Assembly (NCBI GenBank): GCA_963991985.1
Contig: CAXDRX010000013.1
Location: forward strand, 1 to 41,608
Source: MED-G17 sp963991985
GTDB taxonomy: Bacteria; Bacteroidota; Bacteroidia; NS11-12g; UBA9320
Length of the DNA stretch: 41,608 nucleotides
Direction of reading: 5' to 3'
The first letter of the stretch is position 1; each line of letters opens with the position of its first letter. Made by a program: the position numbers and the translations under genes. The notes under the pieces are model-generated. The model was not told the DNA's origin, searched no databases, and saw only the letters and a list, made by a program, of their open reading frames with translations. Shown here piece by piece: positions 1 through 7,374 of this stretch.

Positions 1-623
1 AAACTAATAGAGTCCCCATCTTTCAAATCTACGGCACCATTGTTGTAATAAAAGGGTTGATTGCAACACAGAAAAGCAATGGGGTCTGTTGTCATTTTCG
101 GAGAATTGTTGCAGGGTGCCTTTTTCAGGTTCAAAAGGGCATCGGTATAAAAATTACCCGAAACACCGGTGGTGATCGCTCCATTCCGACAGCATTGTGC
201 CGTGGAAAAACGGATCCATTCACAATTTTTAAAAGTATTGTATGGCGCTTTGTTGAAATCAACAATCAGCTCAAAACGATGTTCTTCAATGCCCTTGCCC
301 GTCCCATAAGTATTGGGCGGATTGCATCGGCTTTTTGCTGTGGCACACAATGGCGTTTTTTCTGCAATACTTACCCGAGTTGGTGTGATGCTCAAAGATT
401 TTCCGCAACCTGTAATTGTTCCACGTATTGAAGACATACCAATCCCTCTGCAATCCCTGTAGACCTTGAAAATAATTTTGAATTTTCCTGTGTCAACGCA
501 TTCGTAGGTAATATCTGCACCCATCATGTGCGTAGCATTGACCTTTTGGGATGCTATTGACAGGATACCAAAAAAGAATAAAATACCCCAGTATTTTTGT
601 TGCAGCTTTAAAAAGAAATTCAT
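1..623 (-). CDS. Large secreted surface protein, N-terminal part (gliding/PKD-type adhesin family), partial
   Basis: I read this gene on the minus strand from ATG at 623; it is open for 207 codons and runs off the left edge. The protein begins with a short charged segment and a hydrophobic stretch (residues about 10-27, signal peptide), then ATHMMGADITYEC and KVYRDCRGIG. That opening (ATHxxGGxITY followed by a KVYRDC segment) is the hallmark N-terminus of very large Bacteroidota surface proteins that usually carry PKD-like repeats and end in a gliding-motility-associated (T9SS type B) C-terminal domain. The visible part is rich in cysteine (for example CGKS, CATAKSRC, AQCCRNG), suggesting disulfides outside the cell. 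The C-terminus is outside the window, so secretion by T9SS is inferred. A weak promoter-like TAGTTTTA lies at 653-660 on the same strand. Partial only because of the window end. Confidence 0.8.
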   Translation of the reverse strand, partial: MNFFLKLQQKYWGILFFFGILSIASQKVNATHMMGADITYECVDTGKFKIIFKVYRDCRGIGMSSIRGTITGCGKSLSITPTRVSIAEKTPLCATAKSRCNPPNTYGTGKGIEEHRFELIVDFNKAPYNTFKNCEWIRFSTAQCCRNGAITTGVSGNFYTDALLNLKKAPCNNSPKMTTDPIAFLCCNQPFYYNNGAVDLKDGDSIS

Positions 624-729
624 TGAGTTTGCAGCTAAATGATTTGTAAAAATAAAACTAATTGAAAATTAATCCAAGGCAAAATGACGAAATTTTACAT
701 CGAAAACTTAAATATGCAAAACCATAAAC

Positions 730-1812
730 ATGCAGACATTTCATCACGAAAGATTATTTGAGTTTATCAAAGAAGTTTTTTTACAAAAAAAACTGAATAC
801 CGAAGATGCAGAGCAAGCAGCGTCTGTGCTCATAGCATCTGACTTGCGGGGAATTGATAGTCATGGTATTGCAAGGCTTTCGGGTTATCTAAGATTGATA
901 GACAATGGAAGAATTAATCCTCGTCCAAGAGTTCAAATAAAAAAAGAATTCATGTCTACCTGCACTCTTGATGGAGATGCCGGCTTGGGATTAATCGTGG
1001 GCCCAAAAGCTATGAAAATCGCAATTGAAAAAGCGCAAACAAGTGGTTCTGGTTTTGTAAGTGTTATGAATTCTAGTCACTTCGGAATTGCAGCCTACCA
1101 CTCTCTTTTGGCAAGCTCAAAAGATATGATTGGATGGTCTATGACCAATGCGAGCCCTCTGGTCACACCCACTTTTGGGAAAGAAACCATGTTGGGGACA
1201 AACCCAATTTGCTATGCCTTTCCCAGCAGCAAAGAGCCAATCGTAATTGATATGGCGACGAGTACAGTCGCAAATGGGAAACTACAGATTGCTCAGAGGT
1301 TAGAAAAAACAATTCCAACAGGTTGGGCCCAAGATGAGCAAGGAAGAGAAACCACTGATTCTCATATTTTGGAAGAAAATGGACAATTATTGCCCCTAGG
1401 CAGTACTTTTCAAATGGGTAGTCACAAAGGATATGGTTTGTCTGCAGCAGTAGACCTATTTTCAGGTGTTTTAAGTGGTGCAAATTTTGGCCCTTGGGTT
1501 CCCCCATTTGTTGCATTTAAAGAACCTTTAAAAAACCAGCCAGGAAAGGGAATCGGCCATTTTTTTGGCGCTTTCCGAATTGACGGATTCTCGGAAAAAG
1601 AAACGTATTTTTCCAATGTTGATTTATGGATTCAACGATTCAAAAAAACGAAAGCCATAAATCCAAATCAACCTGTGCTGATACCCGGCGAACCTGAATT
1701 TGTGATGTCCAAAAAAAGGACACAAAAAGGGATTCCAATCAACCAAAAAGTTTTGGATGATTTGGTAGATATTGCTAAAAAGTTGGGCATTCCTTCTCAA
1801 GAATATCTTTAA
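730..1812 (+). CDS. Ldh-family (type 2 malate/L-lactate dehydrogenase) oxidoreductase
   Basis: A 360-residue NAD(P)-dependent 2-hydroxyacid dehydrogenase of the malate/lactate/ureidoglycolate/sulfolactate family (Ldh_2 fold, unrelated to classical Rossmann LDH/MDH). Family motifs are in the expected order: DSHG at residues 43-46 (catalytic histidine region), NSSHFG at 114-119, GTNP at 156-159, DMATS at 174-178 and HKGYGL at 232-237 (cofactor loop). The length is normal for the family. Substrate cannot be read from the sequence; malate, lactate and sulfolactate are all possible. The ATG at 730 gives the usual N-terminus. It is followed after 17 bases by the DPP III gene, so the two may be co-transcribed, although the next gene has its own promoter-like box. 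Confidence 0.9.
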   Translation: MQTFHHERLFEFIKEVFLQKKLNTEDAEQAASVLIASDLRGIDSHGIARLSGYLRLIDNGRINPRPRVQIKKEFMSTCTLDGDAGLGLIVGPKAMKIAIEKAQTSGSGFVSVMNSSHFGIAAYHSLLASSKDMIGWSMTNASPLVTPTFGKETMLGTNPICYAFPSSKEPIVIDMATSTVANGKLQIAQRLEKTIPTGWAQDEQGRETTDSHILEENGQLLPLGSTFQMGSHKGYGLSAAVDLFSGVLSGANFGPWVPPFVAFKEPLKNQPGKGIGHFFGAFRIDGFSEKETYFSNVDLWIQRFKKTKAINPNQPVLIPGEPEFVMSKKRTQKGIPINQKVLDDLVDIAKKLGIPSQEYL

Positions 1813-1816
1813 GCAG

Positions 1817-1824
1817 CATATTTG
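1817..1824 (+). promoter_or_regulatory. -7 promoter box (CATATTTG) for the DPP III gene
   Basis: CATATTTG matches seven of eight positions of the Bacteroidota -7 consensus TAnnTTTG. Only five bases separate it from the ATG at 1830, so transcription starting 4-6 bases after the box would begin at or beside the start codon (leaderless mRNA). No convincing -33 TTG element was seen. Inferred from pattern only. Confidence 0.45.
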
Positions 1825-1829
1825 TTCTC

Positions 1830-3893
1830 ATGAGGATAAAAAGAATGATTTATATCTCCACATTGTTGTTGATTTTTGCATGCGATAATAATTCAATCAG
1901 AACGGGAGAGAACAAACAAGAGAATAATGAAGAAGCTTATATTGACCGTTTTGCCGACATTGCGCTATTAAAATATGAAGTCCCCTCTTGGGGAAAGCTC
2001 ACAGCAAAACAGAAAGAACTGGTTTATTACCTTTCTGAAGCTTGCCTTTCGGGAAGAGATATCATTTATGCTCAAAATTACAAACACAATTTAATCATCA
2101 GGAAAAATCTAGAGCAGATTTATCAATCCTATGAGGGCGATAGAAATACAAAAAACTGGAAATCTTTTGAGACTCTTTTGAAGAAAATTTGGTTTTCCAA
2201 TGGAATACACCACCACTATGCAGAAAAAAAACACAAAATCAAATTTGATGTAAAATACTTTCAAAAACTTATTCAAAATTCACCAAAAGCCAATTGGATT
2301 ACCTACTCAAACCAAACTCACAAAGAAATGATTGCGCTCTTGGAAAGCATACTTTTTGATCCAGATGTTGCTTCAAAAAAAGTTGTTAAAGACAAAGGCA
2401 TAGACAAAATAAAAGCCTCAGCAAACAACTATTATGGAGAAAATATTAGTGAAAAAGAGGCTTTGGATTACTATCAATCCTTGAAAATTAAAAATGATGA
2501 AACCCCTATTTCCTACGGTCTAAATTCTAAACTTTTGAAGACCAACAATGGTATTGAGGAACTTACTTATTCCGCCCAAGGAAGATTTGGCCCTGCCATT
2601 CAAAAAATGGTTTTTTGGCTAGAAAAAGCAAAGAATGTCGCAGAGAATGAAGGGCAAAAAAAATACATTCACCTTTTGATTAAATATCTCAACACTGGCG
2701 ATTTAAAAACTTGGGACGATTGTAATATAGCATGGGTGAATGCTACAAAAGGAGATATCGATTTTATCTTAGGATTCATTGAGGTCTATGGTGATGCTTT
2801 GGGCTATAAAGCAGCCTATGAAGGGGCCGTTGAAATCAATGATTTTGAAGCATCTGAACGAATGCAAGTGATGAGTCAAAATGCGCAATGGTTTGAAGAC
2901 AATTCACCCATTATGATGGAGCACAAGAAGAAAAATGTTGTTGGCGTAAGCTATAAAGTTGTGAATGTTGCCATGGAATCGGGAGACGCTTCCCCAAGCA
3001 CCCCAATTGGCATCAACTTACCCAATGCCAATTGGATTCGTGCCAAACATGGTTCCAAATCAGTTAGTTTAGGCAATATCGTAGCGGCTTACAATAAGGC
3101 AAGTGGAAGTGGTTCTATTGATGAATTTTACTTGGACTCTACGACGCAAGAAGGTCTAAAAAAGTATGGGCAACTTGCAGGTAAGTTACACACCGCCATG
3201 CACGAGGTCATTGGCCATGCCTCTGGCAAGCTGAATCCGGGAGTCGGCACTCCAAAGGAAACATTAAAAAACTATTCAAACACCTTAGAAGAGGCTAGAG
3301 CTGACTTGGTGGCACTTTACTATATCTATGATCAGAAACTTATTGATTTGGGTCTAATGCCAAACTTGGAGGTAGGTAAAGCGGAATATAACGGATACAT
3401 TGCCAATGGTCTTTTCTTACAACTTCGCAGATTAGAATATGGCGACAACCTAGAAGAAGACCACATGAGAAACCGACAACTAGTGGCCAAATGGTGTTTT
3501 GAAAAAGGAAGACAAGACAATGTGATTGAGAAAAAGAAGATCAATGGGAAAACCTTTTTTGTAGTAAATGATTACGAAAAATTAAAAAGTCTTTTTGGTG
3601 AACTTTTAAGAGAAATTCAGCGAATCAAATCGCAAGGGGACTATGATGGCGCCGAAAATTTGGTTGAGACCTATGGTGTTCGTGTGGACCAAGAACTCTT
3701 AAAAGAAGCCAAAGAACGTTATGCAAAACTTAACTTAGCACCTTACAGCGGCTTTGTTCAACCCAAAATCAGTCCGATGTTTAAAGATGGAAAATTGGAG
3801 GACATAGCCCTGGAAGTGGGGAAAGAAACATTTGTTGAACAAATGATTCGATATGGCAAAGACTATAGCTTTTTAAGCCCTGACGAAAATTAA
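1830..3893 (+). CDS. Dipeptidyl peptidase III (M49 zinc peptidase), lipoprotein
   Basis: A 687-residue M49-family zinc exopeptidase that removes dipeptides from peptide N-termini. The M49 signature HEVIGH is at residues 458-463 (HExxxH, the longer spacing special to this family), followed by EEARAD at 487-492, which supplies the third zinc ligand. The length matches bacterial DPP III. The N-terminus is a lipoprotein signal peptide with lipobox LIFAC (cysteine at about residue 18), so the enzyme should be membrane-anchored in the periplasm or on the surface; human DPP III is cytosolic. The start ATG at 1830 directly precedes the signal peptide. The TIGR02757 gene follows after four bases, suggesting one transcript. 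Confidence 0.93.
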   Translation: MRIKRMIYISTLLLIFACDNNSIRTGENKQENNEEAYIDRFADIALLKYEVPSWGKLTAKQKELVYYLSEACLSGRDIIYAQNYKHNLIIRKNLEQIYQSYEGDRNTKNWKSFETLLKKIWFSNGIHHHYAEKKHKIKFDVKYFQKLIQNSPKANWITYSNQTHKEMIALLESILFDPDVASKKVVKDKGIDKIKASANNYYGENISEKEALDYYQSLKIKNDETPISYGLNSKLLKTNNGIEELTYSAQGRFGPAIQKMVFWLEKAKNVAENEGQKKYIHLLIKYLNTGDLKTWDDCNIAWVNATKGDIDFILGFIEVYGDALGYKAAYEGAVEINDFEASERMQVMSQNAQWFEDNSPIMMEHKKKNVVGVSYKVVNVAMESGDASPSTPIGINLPNANWIRAKHGSKSVSLGNIVAAYNKASGSGSIDEFYLDSTTQEGLKKYGQLAGKLHTAMHEVIGHASGKLNPGVGTPKETLKNYSNTLEEARADLVALYYIYDQKLIDLGLMPNLEVGKAEYNGYIANGLFLQLRRLEYGDNLEEDHMRNRQLVAKWCFEKGRQDNVIEKKKINGKTFFVVNDYEKLKSLFGELLREIQRIKSQGDYDGAENLVETYGVRVDQELLKEAKERYAKLNLAPYSGFVQPKISPMFKDGKLEDIALEVGKETFVEQMIRYGKDYSFLSPDEN

Positions 3894-3897
3894 ACAA

Positions 3898-4623
3898 TTG
3901 CTTGATCAAAAAGTCTTGGAATACAATAATCAAGATTTTTTGATCAAAGATCCAATACAAATTCCACGCTTGTTTTCAAAGAAGGAAGACATCGAAATAG
4001 CTGGTTTTTTTGCTGCACTTTTTGCTTGGGGACGACGTGACATTATTATCAAAAAAAGTAAAGATTTATTGCAAAGGATGGATTATGCTCCCTATGAGTT
4101 TATTACCCAGAGTCGTGCACAAGATTTAAAGAAACTACAAGGCTTCGTTCATAGAACATTCAACGACAATGATTTGCTTTTTACAATACATGTATTGAAA
4201 AATATTTATGCCAAAAGAGGAAGCATGGAATATTTTTTTTCAAATGGAGTTCCCAGTGGTCTGGAAGAGCTCCGTTTATTTTTCACCAGTGATCCCAATT
4301 ATCAAAAAAGAAATGGCAAGCACATTTCATCACCCCAAACAGGATCGGCCTGTAAACGTCTCAATATGTTTTTGAGATGGATGGTAAGAAAAGATCAAAA
4401 AGAGGTAGATTTTGGTTTGTGGCAAGTCATCCAACCGAGAGACTTGTTTTGCCCTCTCGATGTTCATGTTGGAAAAACAGCACGCAGGCTAGGCTTGTTG
4501 AAACGCAAACAAAATGATTGGAAAGCAACTGTTGAATTGACAAATTCATTGAAAAAATTTGATCCTGAAGATCCTATTAAATATGATTTTGCTTTGTTCG
4601 GTATGGGTTTGGAAAACACTTAG
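3898..4623 (+). CDS. TIGR02757 (DUF2400) family protein
   Basis: A 241-residue cytoplasmic protein of the TIGR02757 family, widespread in Bacteroidota and of unknown function. Recognisable conserved segments are the N-terminal DPIQIPRLFSKKEDIEIAGF block, the GRRDIIIKKSKDLL helix, the RWMVR segment near residue 160, and the C-terminal PLDVHVGKTARRLGL block. The overall pattern of helices with the PLDVHVG segment resembles helix-hairpin-helix DNA glycosylase folds, but that is only an impression. The start is TTG at 3898, four bases after the DPP III stop; no ATG lies near the conserved N-terminus. Its stop codon overlaps the stop of prmC on the other strand by four bases (TTAG, 4620-4623). Confidence 0.85.
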   Translation: MLDQKVLEYNNQDFLIKDPIQIPRLFSKKEDIEIAGFFAALFAWGRRDIIIKKSKDLLQRMDYAPYEFITQSRAQDLKKLQGFVHRTFNDNDLLFTIHVLKNIYAKRGSMEYFFSNGVPSGLEELRLFFTSDPNYQKRNGKHISSPQTGSACKRLNMFLRWMVRKDQKEVDFGLWQVIQPRDLFCPLDVHVGKTARRLGLLKRKQNDWKATVELTNSLKKFDPEDPIKYDFALFGMGLENT

Positions 4624-5459
4624 CTCAGCTTTACATAAAGAAACCTATTTTTTCCTTGCATGTCATGGGAGAAGCTTGTTTCAAAACCACTTAAAAATTG
4701 TTGCTTTCCAAGGGAATCTGCATGATTTTCATTGATTTCAAAAAATATATTTCGAACCGATTTTTTCATCAAAGCAAGTTGTAAAATTTTTCTGTAAAAA
4801 ATAAAGGGATCCTTTTTTGGCGCCAACAAAGCCAGATGGGGCTCGTTTTTCAATACCATTTCGTCGATTTCTGCTTCATCATCAATGTAGGGAGGGTTAC
4901 TGACAATCGTATGTATGTTTTCGGGCAATACAGACCAGGTTTCTTCTTTTAAAATATCTAACCGTAAAAAGGTAACTTTTACATCATTCATCAATGCATT
5001 TTGGTTGGCAATTTCAATTGCTTTTTTTGAAACATCCACAGCTAAAATATTGGCATTGGCTCGTTTTTTGGCCAAAGCAATAGCAATACAACCACTTCCT
5101 GTTCCAACGTCTAAAACGGTAGTTTTATGCTTGATTTTTATTTTATCCAATACAAGTTGTACCAACTCTTCCGTTTCTGGTCTAGGGATAAGAACATTAT
5201 GGTTGAGCAAAAATTTCAATCCAAAAAACCAAGAATAACCCAAAGTATATTGCCAAGGCCTTCCTTTTTTCAATTCATTTAGAGCCCAATTGAGTTTTTG
5301 AGATTTTGTTACAATCTTGTCCGAATTGAGAATTGCCTCGTACTTTGGTATGGACTCTATTTCCTCTAGAAGTAAAAAGAAGATTCTTTCACATTCCCTT
5401 TGGGAATAAATTTCTTGTAAATGAAAAAATACTTTTTCTTTAAATTGATTCAATCTCAA
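4620..5459 (-). CDS. prmC: Peptide chain release factor N5-glutamine methyltransferase PrmC (HemK)
   Basis: PrmC methylates the GGQ glutamine of release factors RF1 and RF2 with S-adenosylmethionine, raising termination efficiency. The 279-residue protein has the family layout: an N-terminal helical domain that recognises the release factor, the linker motif IPRPETEELV at residues 91-100, the SAM-binding DVGTGSGCIA at 117-126, and the catalytic NPPY at 188-191 that holds the target glutamine. The best start is TTG at 5459 (reading MRLNQFKEKV), with no nearby in-frame ATG. A perfect TAAATTTG box sits eight bases upstream. It is divergent from ribD and convergent with the TIGR02757 gene. Confidence 0.95.
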   Translation of the reverse strand: MRLNQFKEKVFFHLQEIYSQRECERIFFLLLEEIESIPKYEAILNSDKIVTKSQKLNWALNELKKGRPWQYTLGYSWFFGLKFLLNHNVLIPRPETEELVQLVLDKIKIKHKTTVLDVGTGSGCIAIALAKKRANANILAVDVSKKAIEIANQNALMNDVKVTFLRLDILKEETWSVLPENIHTIVSNPPYIDDEAEIDEMVLKNEPHLALLAPKKDPFIFYRKILQLALMKKSVRNIFFEINENHADSLGKQQFLSGFETSFSHDMQGKNRFLYVKLS

Positions 5460-5467
5460 AATTCACT

Positions 5468-5475
5468 CAAATTTA
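5468..5475 (-). promoter_or_regulatory. -7 promoter box (TAAATTTG) for prmC
   Basis: Read on the minus strand, TAAATTTG is an exact match to TAnnTTTG and lies eight bases before the TTG start of prmC. Only three bases separate it from a plus-strand TTACTTTG (5479-5486) ahead of ribD, so the two divergent promoters probably share their space. Confidence 0.5.
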
Positions 5476-5493
5476 GTTTTACTTTGAATTCCA

Positions 5494-6477
5494 ATCAACC
5501 ACGCCATCTACATAAAAAGATGCCTTCATCTAGCGGAAAGAGGAAGAAGCCATGTGGAACCCAACCCAATGGTAGGTTGTGTAATTGTAAACCAAGAAGG
5601 AAAAATTGTTGCTGAAGGACACCACAAGAAGTTTGGTGAATCACACGCCGAGGTCAATGCACTGAGTAAATTATCTATTGACCAAAAACCCAGTGAATGT
5701 ACTCTGTATGTCAATTTAGAACCTTGCAGTCACACTGGGAAAACCCCGCCTTGTTGCGATGCTATAATTAAAAGTAAAATAAAAAAAGTAGTCGTTGGCA
5801 TGATCGACCCCAACCCTCTTGTTGCTGGCCGAGGCATTGCAAAACTACGGCAACAGGGTATTGAAGTAATTGCCCCCGTTGAAGAAGAACTATGCGCATT
5901 CTTCAATCGAAATTTTTTGCACCAACTTGGCAAAAAAAGACCCTACATCGTTCTGAAATGGGCCGAATCTTTGGACGGGATTATGGCTCCGACCAATCCA
6001 ATGGATAAAAAAATTTCAAATGATATGATTCAAATTATGGTGCACCAATTGCGCAGTCAATTGGATGGAATTTTGGTAGGAAGTCATACCATTTTGGAGG
6101 ACAATCCTATGCTAAACAATAGACTTTGGATAGGTTCTTCTCCGAGAATTTTTGTCTTAGATTCTCAATACAAAATATCTAAGGATAAGAATATTTTCAA
6201 GTCTGCACGGAAACCTATCTTAATACAAGGAACAAAAAAAGACCTTCTAGGTGATCTGATGAAAGAAGCCAAAAAGGAAAATATCAATAGTCTATTGGTG
6301 GAAGGTGGCGCTTACACGCTTAGCAGATTTATTGAACAGAACTTGTGGGATGAAGCCTTCGTCATAAAATCCAATAAAGAGATTTTTGAGGGCAAAAAAT
6401 CGCCTGAAATAAAAGGGGTCAACAAGGCACAATATAGGGTTGGAGATAATCTGGTTGAACACATTTTTGCCTCATGA
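5494..6477 (+). CDS. ribD: Bifunctional riboflavin deaminase/reductase RibD, non-standard start
   Basis: RibD deaminates the pyrimidine product of GTP cyclohydrolase II and then reduces its ribosyl side chain, two steps of riboflavin synthesis. The deaminase zinc site is clear: HAEVNAL and PCSHTGKTPPC. The reductase domain follows (VLKWAESLDG; VGSHTILEDNPML; LLVEGGAYTL). The first standard start in frame is GTG at 5554, which begins at EPNPMVG, but the conserved helix before that motif (NHAIYIKRCLHLAERGRSHV) is encoded in frame upstream, back to a stop at 5485-5487. That stretch has no ATG, GTG or TTG. I place the start at ATC 5494; ATT 5488 is also possible. A base error in the assembly or a rare start codon would explain it. 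The stop overlaps the next gene by four bases. Confidence 0.85.
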   Translation: MNHAIYIKRCLHLAERGRSHVEPNPMVGCVIVNQEGKIVAEGHHKKFGESHAEVNALSKLSIDQKPSECTLYVNLEPCSHTGKTPPCCDAIIKSKIKKVVVGMIDPNPLVAGRGIAKLRQQGIEVIAPVEEELCAFFNRNFLHQLGKKRPYIVLKWAESLDGIMAPTNPMDKKISNDMIQIMVHQLRSQLDGILVGSHTILEDNPMLNNRLWIGSSPRIFVLDSQYKISKDKNIFKSARKPILIQGTKKDLLGDLMKEAKKENINSLLVEGGAYTLSRFIEQNLWDEAFVIKSNKEIFEGKKSPEIKGVNKAQYRVGDNLVEHIFAS

Positions 6478-7337
6478 TTTATCTATTTGCAAGCATACTG
6501 TGCTCAGGCTCTTTGGGCATTTTTTTTAAGTTTTTTGAAAAAAGAAACCTATCCTCTCAATCGGCAATTTTTTTCAATTACTTAACATGCTTAGTCATCG
6601 GGATTGGTTTAAATTTTAGAAGCTTACAAAGTATCCAATATGAAAATTGGATGATCTACACCTTCCTCTTGGGGCTTATTTTTATTGTCACTTTAGCCCT
6701 TATGGCGAAGGCGACTAGAAAATCTGGCATTACCTCTATGGTCGTCTCCAATAAGATGAGCCTTGTGCTTCCCGTATGCTTTGGTTTGCTTGTGTTGAAA
6801 GAGCCTGTGCATTGGATTACTTTTTTGGGAATTGGTCTTTGCCTGACAAGTTTGTTGATGGTAACTTACAGAAAAGAAAGTCATAAAAATAAAATTATGT
6901 TTTGGCTACTTTTTGGCGTATTTCTCTTGTCAGGCACCATCGATATAGGTATTGCTTTCTTAGAAGACAAATACTTTGGGGAAAGCTCAAATTTTATGAT
7001 TCCTACTTTATTTATTTTCGGTTCTGCTGTGTTTTGGGGAATTCCTAACACAATCAAAACTTGGCACAGCAATAAAGAAACCCGTAAGGCCAACATTTTT
7101 TGGGGTATTCTATTGGGTTTTCCCAATTTCTTTTCCATTTTTTTTCTTTTCAAATGTCTTCATGATGCTCCCTTTCCTTCATCTGTTGTATTTCCAATCA
7201 ATAACATGGGAGTTATTTTTATTGGTTTTCTTGCTTCATTGGCTTTCAAGGAAAAACTAAATAAAATAAATTACCTTGGCGTGCTTCTCGCACTTTGTGC
7301 AATTGCAATTTTGTCTTTGAGCAAATCCTCGGTCTAA
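6474..7337 (+). CDS. EamA-family (drug/metabolite transporter) membrane protein
   Basis: A 287-residue inner-membrane protein with about ten hydrophobic helices in two repeated halves, the layout of the DMT/EamA superfamily. The end of the first half is marked by PVCFGLLVLKEPVHWITFLGIGLCL, and the same pattern returns near the C-terminus as GFLASLAFKEKLNKINYLGVLLALCAI; the K/E-rich turn before the last helix of each half is typical. The substrate cannot be told; metabolite or amino-acid export is usual for the superfamily. ATG at 6474 overlaps the ribD stop (ATGA), so it is translated from the same mRNA, but a link to flavin transport is only a guess. Confidence 0.85.
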   Translation: MIYLFASILCSGSLGIFFKFFEKRNLSSQSAIFFNYLTCLVIGIGLNFRSLQSIQYENWMIYTFLLGLIFIVTLALMAKATRKSGITSMVVSNKMSLVLPVCFGLLVLKEPVHWITFLGIGLCLTSLLMVTYRKESHKNKIMFWLLFGVFLLSGTIDIGIAFLEDKYFGESSNFMIPTLFIFGSAVFWGIPNTIKTWHSNKETRKANIFWGILLGFPNFFSIFFLFKCLHDAPFPSSVVFPINNMGVIFIGFLASLAFKEKLNKINYLGVLLALCAIAILSLSKSSV

Positions 7338-7355
7338 CGAGAACAATAAAGTTTG

Positions 7356-7363
7356 TATATTTG
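7356..7363 (+). promoter_or_regulatory. -7 promoter box (TATATTTG) for the secreted metallopeptidase operon
   Basis: TATATTTG matches TAnnTTTG exactly and lies eleven bases before the TTG start at 7375, in the 37-base gap after the transporter gene. It would start a transcript carrying the metallopeptidase, pterin dehydratase and recQ genes with a 5' leader of only a few bases. No good -33 element was found. Confidence 0.5.
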
Positions 7364-7374
7364 GTTTCCGAACA

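Noticed and set aside
57..431. 124-residue plus-strand open frame at the left edge
   Set aside because: It lies opposite the well-supported surface-protein gene (1-623, minus), which has a signal peptide and the family signature; the plus frame has no recognisable feature.
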